Assembly (NCBI RefSeq): GCF_000315015.1
Contig: NZ_BAEP01000060.1
Span: 62,001-126,000 of the forward strand
Direction: 5' to 3'
Origin: Paraglaciecola mesophila KMM 241
Lineage (GTDB): Bacteria; Pseudomonadota; Gammaproteobacteria; Enterobacterales; Alteromonadaceae
Length of the DNA: 64,000 nucleotides
Under the pieces are notes generated by a model, which was not told where the DNA came from, did no database searches, and was given only the letters and a program-made list of their open reading frames with translations. Each line of letters begins with the position of its first letter. The stretch's first letter is position 1. Positions 44,829 through 51,364 of this stretch are shown here, piece by piece. The position numbers were made by a program, and so were the translations under genes.

Positions 44829-46016
44829 TTACTTTAAGCGGGTATTGCCTATTGTGCGCAATACTTCGAAGCACGCGCCCAAGGTGTGGTAGTCGCACTT
44901 AGCGCCTGCAGCACTTTTCTGCTCACTGTATTTACTGTTATCTCGATGAAGTACTCTGAACCAAGCGCCATATTGATGATCGATCATATGCTCCCAGCTG
45001 TAGTCCCAGAGCGAATTGTATTGGGTGAGATATTGCTCATCTTGGGTCACTGAAAATAACATAGCGGCTGCGGCAAAGCTTTCTGCCTGTACCCAGAAAT
45101 ATTTGTCATCGTCACACCAAGTACCATCCGGTGCGAAACCGTAAATCAAGCCGCCGTGAGTGGCGTCCCAGCATTTTTCGTAGGCGCGATCAAATAAGCT
45201 TTTTGCCCGCTCAACCAGTTTTTGATTAGGTGCATGGCGATGTAAAATTAGCAGTAACTTGGTCCATTCTGTCTGGTGCCCAGGCTGAAAACCCCAAGGA
45301 CGATACAGATTCTTCGGGTCTTCTTTGTTGTATTCCCAATCCGGCTGAAAATCAGTGGTGTAGTGTTCCCAAATCAGGCCGTCAGTTAAGTCAGCTTGGC
45401 GAAAGGCAATGTTTTGTGCAAGGGTTTGTGCCCGTGTCAGAAACACTTGCTCGTTGCTGGCTTCATAAGCCGCCAACATGGCTTCGCATAAATGCATATT
45501 GGAGTTTTGACCGCGATATGAGCTGAGTTCACCCTCTGGGCTTATCTCATCTGCGTATAAGCCAAAGTCAGCTTGCCAAAAACGACTTTCAAGTTGTTGG
45601 TAGGTTTTTAGCAGCATGTCATTGCTGGTCACGATTCCTGCTTTGCGCGCAGCAGCGTAAGCAAGCAAAACAAATGCATAGCCGTAGGCTTGTTGGGTCA
45701 TGTCTTGAGGTTGGTTGTCTTGCAGAGTCCAAGCGTAACCGTCAGCATCTGGTTGCCAATGAACTTGCTCGACAAAGTCTAAGCCGTGACGAGCCATTTT
45801 TAGATAATCATCACGCTCAAACAACATACCTGCTGTGGCGTAATTCACCACAATACGTGTACTGCTAACCAGTTGCTTAAAGCCTGAATCAAACAGATCG
45901 CCGTTATCCATGTAATTCTGAAAGTAACCGCCTTGGGAGTCTTTTACCCTAGGGTCATAGAATTTCAAGATATCTTGGCAGTGGGTCATTAAAAATGCGG
46001 GGCTGTGATAGTTCAT
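44829..46016 (-). CDS. AGE family sugar isomerase (probable D-mannose isomerase)
   Basis: The 395-aa (alpha/alpha)6-barrel protein belongs to the N-acylglucosamine 2-epimerase superfamily. The blocks GQNSNMHLCEAMLAAYEAS, RPWGFQPGHQTEW, KYFWVQAES and CDYHTLGACFEVL carry the conserved His/Glu/Arg of aldose-ketose isomerases of the YihS/mannose isomerase type. The RPWGFQPGHQ block favours mannose-to-fructose isomerisation over GlcNAc epimerisation. No signal peptide, so cytosolic. Next to three alpha-mannosidases it would channel released mannose into fructose metabolism. ATG at 46016 is preferred over an adjacent TTG. Confidence 0.85.
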   Translation of the reverse strand: MNYHSPAFLMTHCQDILKFYDPRVKDSQGGYFQNYMDNGDLFDSGFKQLVSSTRIVVNYATAGMLFERDDYLKMARHGLDFVEQVHWQPDADGYAWTLQDNQPQDMTQQAYGYAFVLLAYAAARKAGIVTSNDMLLKTYQQLESRFWQADFGLYADEISPEGELSSYRGQNSNMHLCEAMLAAYEASNEQVFLTRAQTLAQNIAFRQADLTDGLIWEHYTTDFQPDWEYNKEDPKNLYRPWGFQPGHQTEWTKLLLILHRHAPNQKLVERAKSLFDRAYEKCWDATHGGLIYGFAPDGTWCDDDKYFWVQAESFAAAAMLFSVTQDEQYLTQYNSLWDYSWEHMIDHQYGAWFRVLHRDNSKYSEQKSAAGAKCDYHTLGACFEVLRTIGNTRLK

Positions 46017-46045
46017 CAATAATTACTCGCTCATTAGGTTTGCAA

Positions 46046-46069
46046 CCTGTCGCCTGAATAGGCGACAGG
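46046..46069 (-). other. Intercistronic hairpin between permease and isomerase genes
   Basis: CCTGTCGCC-TGAATA-GGCGACAGG is a perfect 9-bp, GC-rich stem with no T tract. It lies between the permease stop and the isomerase start within one apparent operon. It could stabilise or partially attenuate the message. Confidence 0.6.
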
Positions 46070-46095
46070 GCTTATCTCATTAAGTGGGTTTAAAA

Positions 46096-47373
46096 CTAGT
46101 TGGCTGCTGGAGCTGGCGCGGCGGAATTTGCGCTTTTCACTTTAGAGCCAAACAAGGCATACCATGCAATATAAACATAGGCAGCAACTGGCACGATAAA
46201 GCTAAACTGGACACTCGTAACGTCGGCTACATAGCCTTGCATCAAGGGTAATATCGCGCCGCCAACAATAGCTTGGCACAGTAAGCCTGAGCCACGACCT
46301 GTCAATGGCCCTAAGCCGCGAATAGCTAAGGTAAATATGGTGGGGAACATAATTGAATTGAAAAAACCGATTGAAATCACACTCCACATCGCCAAGTCGC
46401 CTTGGGTATTCATGGTGGTAAACAACAAAATAATGGCAATGGCTGAATTAAACGCCAGTACGTAAATAGGCGCAATAATGCGGGTAAGCGCGGCGCCCAC
46501 AAACCGCCCAATCATAGCCGCGCCCCAGTAGTAAGACACCATTTGGCTAGCTTGGCGTTCGTTTAGCCCAGCAATTTCAGGTTGCGAGAAGTAGTTTACC
46601 AAGAAACTACCGATGCTTACCTCAGCGCCCACGTAAAAGAAGATGGCCACGGTGCCAAAAATCAATGCTTTGTGAGACCAAATAGAGTCTGTACTTTTCA
46701 CGTCTTGTTCGGTTTCATCAGCTTTGATAGTGGGTAATTTTAAAAATTTGAAACCAATGGCTGTGGCAATCATTACGCCTGCGAGTAACAAGTAGGGTAA
46801 TTGTACTGCTTTGGCGTCGATGTCTGCGTCTTCAGATGCAACTCCGACAGCGGCAAAAATCAATGCCGCACCAAACATAGGTCCAAGAGTATGGCCTACA
46901 GAATTGATGGCTTGGGCCAAACTTAAGCGGCTGGTGGCTGTTTTCTCTGGACCTAACACGGCGACATAAGGGTTGGCAGAGACTTGTAATATGGTTACCC
47001 CGCTGGCAAGAATAAACAAACCTAGCAAAAACACTGCATACACTTCAACTTCGGCTGCCGGATAAAAAAGGCCACAGCCTATGGCGATGGTCACCAAGCC
47101 GGTAATGATGCCCCGAATATAACCTATCTTTTCAATTAACTTACCGGCAAAGGGCGAGATAATGAAGTAGGCTCCAAAGAAACAAAACTGAACCAGCATA
47201 GCTTGGGTATAGTTTAAATCAAACGCCGCTTTTAAATGTGGAATAAGAATATCGTTAAGTGCGGTGATAAACCCCCAAATGAAAAACAAGGTAGTCATTG
47301 CTGCGAAGGCAAAGTGACTGTTCTTCACGGGCTCACTTAAGGTAACGGATGATTGGGAAATCGGTCCTGCCAT
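46096..47373 (-). CDS. FucP-family MFS sugar permease
   Basis: The 425-aa transporter has twelve predicted helices. The block FFIWGFITALNDILIPHLK, then QFCFFGAYFIISPFAGKL and SANPYVAVLG, place it in the FucP/GluP/NagP branch of sugar:H+ symporters. In this context it probably imports mannose, GlcNAc or the Man-GlcNAc disaccharide across the inner membrane; the sequence alone does not decide. It lies between GH92 C and the isomerase gene, with hairpins in both flanking gaps. Confidence 0.85.
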   Translation of the reverse strand: MAGPISQSSVTLSEPVKNSHFAFAAMTTLFFIWGFITALNDILIPHLKAAFDLNYTQAMLVQFCFFGAYFIISPFAGKLIEKIGYIRGIITGLVTIAIGCGLFYPAAEVEVYAVFLLGLFILASGVTILQVSANPYVAVLGPEKTATSRLSLAQAINSVGHTLGPMFGAALIFAAVGVASEDADIDAKAVQLPYLLLAGVMIATAIGFKFLKLPTIKADETEQDVKSTDSIWSHKALIFGTVAIFFYVGAEVSIGSFLVNYFSQPEIAGLNERQASQMVSYYWGAAMIGRFVGAALTRIIAPIYVLAFNSAIAIILLFTTMNTQGDLAMWSVISIGFFNSIMFPTIFTLAIRGLGPLTGRGSGLLCQAIVGGAILPLMQGYVADVTSVQFSFIVPVAAYVYIAWYALFGSKVKSANSAAPAPAAN

Positions 47374-47392
47374 AATTTTTTACTCGTTAAAG

Positions 47393-47412
47393 GTGCCAAC
47401 CGAAATTGGCAC
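47393..47412 (-). other. Intercistronic hairpin between GH92 C and permease genes
   Basis: GTGCCAA-CCGAAA-TTGGCAC forms a 7-bp stem 16 nt after the GH92 C stop on the minus strand. Without a T run it is more likely a stabiliser or weak attenuator than a full terminator. Confidence 0.5.
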
Positions 47413-47428
47413 GTTGATTAATGGGTGG

Positions 47429-49747
47429 TTAGTCAGCGGTTGACATTGAATAGGGCACGGCTTCTTTGTTGGTGGCCCATGACTTGTTTGGCTGGCTCGA
47501 CATATCAAAAGAAATTTCACCGCCTCGCTGAATTTGCTGATGAGACAAGAAGGTCTTTTCGAAAGTCTTGCCGTTTAGCTTAGCGCTATTCACATAGATG
47601 TTGTCTTTGCTGTTGCTATTGCCCGTGACGGTGAAACGCTCGCCATTTTGTAAATGTAACGTGGCTTTGTCGAAAAGTGGGCTACCTAACACGTACTCAT
47701 CGCTGCCGGGCGCAACAGGGTAGAAACCAAGGGCGCTGAAAACGTACCAAGCGGATGTTTGGCCGTTGTCTTCATCACCGCAGTAACCATCAGGTGTGGC
47801 TGAGTAAAGTTTATCCATGATGTTGCGCACGTGATATTGAGTTTTCCATGGCTGGCCAGCGTAGTTGTACAAATAACTCATATGCTGAATAGGCTGGTTA
47901 CCGTGGGCATAGTTGCCCATGTTCACGATCTGCATTTCGCGAATTTCGTGAATGGTAAAGCCATAATAAGAATCGTCGAAGGTCGGTGGCATGCTAAACA
48001 CACTATCAAGTTTATTAACGAAGGCTTGATCGCCCCCCATCATGTCTTTCAAACCTGAGATATCGTGAAATACCGACCAAGTGTAATGCAGGCTATTGCC
48101 TTCTGTGAAAGCATCACCCCACTTCAACGGGTTAAACGGGGTTTGAAAACTACCGTCTTCGTTTTTACCGCGCATCCAGCCACTTTGTTTATCAAACAAA
48201 TGTTTGTAATTCATCGCTCTTTGCTTGTACTTCGTTGCGTCGTCGGTTTTACCTAAGCGTTCAGCGAGGCGATAAATATTGAAATCGGCAAAGGCGTATT
48301 CAAGGGTGCGAGCTGCGTTTTCGTGAATGCCAACGTCGTAAGGCACATAACCTAACTCGTTATAATAATCGACGCCTTCTCTACCGACTGAGCTAACCGG
48401 GCGACCTTCATCCACTTGGGCATTCTTGACTATGGCTTCGTAAAGCGTATCGATGTCGATATCGGTTATACCTTTTAGGTAGGCATCAGCAATATTCACT
48501 GCAGAGTTAGAGCCAATCATTACACCGCGATGACCTGGGCTAGCCCATTCAGGCAACCAACCAGATTCTTTGTATGTGTTGGCTAAGCCTTCCATGATTT
48601 GTGCATCGAGTTCTGGGTACATCAGGGTAAAGAAAGGGAATACCGCGCGGAAGGTGTCCCAGAATCCATTGTCGGTGAACATATAACCGGGCAACACTTC
48701 ACCGTTGTAAGGGCTGTAATGCACTACTTCACCGGCTTGGTTGTACTCGTAAAACTTTCGCGGGAATAATAAAACGCGGTACAGCGCAGAGTAAAACGTA
48801 CGAAGATTGTCTTTGTTGTCATCGACTATCTCAATGCGTGACAGCTCATCTTGCCAATACTTATGAGCTTTTTCACGAGTGGTATCGAAGGTGTCTTGGC
48901 CGATTTCTCGGTCTAAATTGAGCTGTGCTTGTTCAGGGCTAATAAAAGACGAGGCAATTTTCACGGATACCGTTTCACCGCGTTTGGTTTTAAAACCGAT
49001 AACTGCACCCACGTGCTCGCCTTTGCTTTGAATGGCATCTGCGTTTAATTGGTATTCGTCAGTCCAAGTACGGCTGATTTCAAAGTCTTTATCAAATTCT
49101 GCCACAAAATAATTATGGAAGTTGTCCGGCACGCCACCGTGATTATTGCGTGCATAGCCAATTATTTTGCGCTCTTCTGGGATGATTTTCACCATAGAGC
49201 CTTTATCAAATGCATCTAAGATAATGTAGGCATCGTCTGTATCTGGAAATGTAAAGCGAAACTGCGCGGCGCGCTCGGTAGGTGTTACCTCAGCAGTGAC
49301 ATCGTAAGAGGCTAAATACACACTGTAGTAATCAGGACTGGCTTGTTCCGCCTTATGGGAGTACCAAGACGCACGATCATCTTGGTTAAATTTCATTTCG
49401 CCAGTTACCGCCATTAAAGAAAACGCACCATAGTCGTTTAACCAAGGGCTGGGTTGGTGTGTTTGCTTAATACCACGAATCTGATCGTCATTGTATTTAT
49501 ACGTCCAGCCATCGCCGATGGGGGCCGTCATCGGTGTCCAGAAATTCATTGCCCATGGTGTGGCAATAGCTGGGTAAGTATTGCCATTTGATAAGCTGAA
49601 CTTGGAATCCGTACCCATAAGCGGATTAACATAATTAACCAAATCAACCGAAGGTGCGGTTGCAGCAACTTGCTTGGTATCTGTTGTCGTGCCACATGAG
49701 GTCAATAACAGTAATGCAGGAATGGTAAAAATAAGCTTATAATTCAT
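47429..49747 (-). CDS. GH92 family enzyme C with Gln at the catalytic-acid position
   Basis: The 772-aa GH92 lipoprotein (lipobox LLTSC, residue 18) has VNYVNPLMGT, ESGWLPEWASPGHRGVMIG and YCGDEDNGQTSAWYVFSALGF. At the position where the other two GH92 proteins have GNE-P, it has HGNQPIQHMSYLYNY: Q618 replaces the catalytic acid Glu. In the GH92 enzyme CcMan5, which hydrolyses mannose-alpha-1-phospho-6-mannose, the same Glu-to-Gln change occurs, because phosphate is a good leaving group. I infer activity on mannosyl-phosphodiesters; reduced ordinary mannosidase activity is the alternative. It is the first gene of the minus-strand arm, reading away from the LacI gene. Confidence 0.9.
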   Translation of the reverse strand: MNYKLIFTIPALLLLTSCGTTTDTKQVAATAPSVDLVNYVNPLMGTDSKFSLSNGNTYPAIATPWAMNFWTPMTAPIGDGWTYKYNDDQIRGIKQTHQPSPWLNDYGAFSLMAVTGEMKFNQDDRASWYSHKAEQASPDYYSVYLASYDVTAEVTPTERAAQFRFTFPDTDDAYIILDAFDKGSMVKIIPEERKIIGYARNNHGGVPDNFHNYFVAEFDKDFEISRTWTDEYQLNADAIQSKGEHVGAVIGFKTKRGETVSVKIASSFISPEQAQLNLDREIGQDTFDTTREKAHKYWQDELSRIEIVDDNKDNLRTFYSALYRVLLFPRKFYEYNQAGEVVHYSPYNGEVLPGYMFTDNGFWDTFRAVFPFFTLMYPELDAQIMEGLANTYKESGWLPEWASPGHRGVMIGSNSAVNIADAYLKGITDIDIDTLYEAIVKNAQVDEGRPVSSVGREGVDYYNELGYVPYDVGIHENAARTLEYAFADFNIYRLAERLGKTDDATKYKQRAMNYKHLFDKQSGWMRGKNEDGSFQTPFNPLKWGDAFTEGNSLHYTWSVFHDISGLKDMMGGDQAFVNKLDSVFSMPPTFDDSYYGFTIHEIREMQIVNMGNYAHGNQPIQHMSYLYNYAGQPWKTQYHVRNIMDKLYSATPDGYCGDEDNGQTSAWYVFSALGFYPVAPGSDEYVLGSPLFDKATLHLQNGERFTVTGNSNSKDNIYVNSAKLNGKTFEKTFLSHQQIQRGGEISFDMSSQPNKSWATNKEAVPYSMSTAD

Positions 49748-49858
49748 TTGTTTACACCTACGTGAGTCAGTTCTCTATGGCAGCTTTCTGCCACCGTTTC
49801 ACTTTATAATGATAGTTTTTTTAAGCTAAATACTTAAGTCAAACGTTAACGCTTTGTA

Positions 49859-49880
49859 AAATTGTAATCGATTACAATTT
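49859..49880. promoter_or_regulatory. LacI-family operator upstream of GH92 C
   Basis: AAATTGTAATCGATTACAATTT is a perfect 22-bp palindrome with core TGTAATCGATTACA (49863-49876). It lies about 110 bp upstream of GH92 C on the minus strand, in the divergent region shared with the LacI gene. The same core precedes the TonB-dependent receptor gene. Confidence 0.8.
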
Positions 49881-49956
49881 AATGGTCTAGTGTTATGTCC
49901 AATAAAAAGCCAAAACAAGCGTTTACTAACCCAAAATGGTCGTTTTATAGTTGTTT

Positions 49957-49970
49957 TGTTATCGATTACA
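49957..49970. promoter_or_regulatory. Second, degenerate LacI-family operator
   Basis: TGTTATCGATTACA matches the core TGTAATCGATTACA at 13 of 14 positions and lies 94 bp from the perfect site. A possible lacI promoter, TTGTCA at 49981 with CATATT at 50005 (18-bp spacing), starts just downstream. Two sites about 9 helical turns apart could support looping and autoregulation. Confidence 0.6.
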
Positions 49971-50097
49971 GTAATTACTTTTGTCACATGATTGATATTA
50001 TTTACATATTCAGGTATTTACTTTAACTAAGCTATTGCTCTAATGGTGCAATTAAATAACCACGGCCATAATGGGGCCTGACTTTCGGAAGTCGTAA

Positions 50098-51105
50098 ATG
50101 ACGAATATTAAAAAAGTAAGTGAGCTTGCAGGCGTATCAACCGCAACAGTATCGCGCACACTTAAAATGCCAGATATGGTCACCGCCCGAACCAAAGAAA
50201 AGGTGATGAAAGCCGTTCGTGAGGCGGGTTATAGGCCAAGTTGGTTGGCGACCAGTGTTAAAACTGGGCGCACAAATACCATCGTTGTTTTAGTTCCTAA
50301 TCTGATAAATCCTTTCTTTATGCGCATCATCGGCGGCATTGAGCAGGCCGCCCAAGAGCGTGGTTTTACAGTATTGCTGTGCGATACTCAGGGGGAGAGT
50401 AAACGCGAAAGTGATTATGCTTCCATGGTTTTGACTAATAGAGCCGATGGCTTAATTCAACTCGATCATTCGTTTCCTTTTAATGAAGATGACGCCAAAT
50501 TGGCTGAAACTATTCCTATGGTCAGTGTTTGTGAGCGAATTCACTCTGATAAAAGATACCCAGTAGTTGCGCTTGATAACTATGCCGCTAGCCGAGCCTT
50601 GGCTCATCATTTAGTAAGTTATGGGCACACTAAGTTCGCTGTTATTGTGGGCCAAGTAGTCAGCCAAATACATAAAGATCGCCTTTCTGGGCTACGTAGC
50701 GTCTTGGCTGAAGAGAATATTGAATTCGATGAAGACATGATAGTTGGGCAAAGCTATAGCATTGAAAATGGCATAGAGGGCATGCGCCAATTGTTAGAAA
50801 AACCCAATCGACCCAGTGCGGTTATCTGCTTTAATGATGATATAGCGATTGGTGCCATGCACGAAATTCATCGCCAAGGACTACGTGTACCGGAAGACAT
50901 TTCAGTGGTCGGGTTCGACAATGTAAAAGTCTCTGCTTTTATGAACCCGCCTTTAACAACTATAGACCAACCTGCCTACGAAATGGGCCGCAGGGGAATG
51001 GAGATCCTCAGCGATGTGATCAATGGTGTTCCTTTGACTCGTAGTAGCGAAATGCTGCCTTTTCAATTGCTTGAACGCGAAAGTAGCGGCCCCGCTTCCA
51101 TCTAA
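50098..51105 (+). CDS. LacI family transcriptional regulator of the N-glycan locus
   Basis: The 335-aa LacI/GalR-type regulator starts with the helix-turn-helix KKVSELAGVSTATVSRTLK (residues 5-23). The hinge region WLATSVKTGRTNTI follows, then a periplasmic-binding-protein-like effector domain (NLINPFFMRIIGGIEQAA; CFNDDIAIGAMHEI; DISVVGFDNV). Divergent genes and nearby palindromes identify the locus it controls. The effector is probably mannose, GlcNAc or a small oligosaccharide from N-glycan breakdown, which is inference. A GGAAG sequence precedes the ATG. Confidence 0.9.
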   Translation: MTNIKKVSELAGVSTATVSRTLKMPDMVTARTKEKVMKAVREAGYRPSWLATSVKTGRTNTIVVLVPNLINPFFMRIIGGIEQAAQERGFTVLLCDTQGESKRESDYASMVLTNRADGLIQLDHSFPFNEDDAKLAETIPMVSVCERIHSDKRYPVVALDNYAASRALAHHLVSYGHTKFAVIVGQVVSQIHKDRLSGLRSVLAEENIEFDEDMIVGQSYSIENGIEGMRQLLEKPNRPSAVICFNDDIAIGAMHEIHRQGLRVPEDISVVGFDNVKVSAFMNPPLTTIDQPAYEMGRRGMEILSDVINGVPLTRSSEMLPFQLLERESSGPASI

Positions 51106-51162
51106 AAGCGATTATTCTTGTTTGGGTTTGTTAAATTTTTGTATATTTATTAGCTTAAGTTG

Positions 51163-51191
51163 TTGACATGTTATAAGAGTGGATCTATATT
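51163..51191 (+). promoter_or_regulatory. Sigma-70 promoter of the TonB receptor operon
   Basis: TTGACA (51163-51168), exactly 17 bp, then TATATT (51186-51191): a near-consensus promoter. Transcription would start near 51198, directly before the LacI operator, and leave a leader of about 165 nt. Confidence 0.75.
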
Positions 51192-51203
51192 TTTCCGGTA
51201 AAT

Positions 51204-51217
51204 TGTAATCGATTACA
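51204..51217. promoter_or_regulatory. LacI-family operator of the TonB receptor operon
   Basis: TGTAATCGATTACA, a perfect palindrome, lies just downstream of the predicted start site, the classic position for repression. The core is identical to that of the perfect site at 49863-49876. Confidence 0.8.
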
Positions 51218-51364
51218 TTTTATTGGTGAGAAAAATTCCAATTTAATGTTCTGTAATAAGCATAAAACAAAGAAGAAATAAGCGGTTACTAAAGTGAGCT
51301 GTGAAGCATGTTCACGGTTACATTTGGTTAAACGGAAATATCCGATGGCGATTAGGAAACACAT

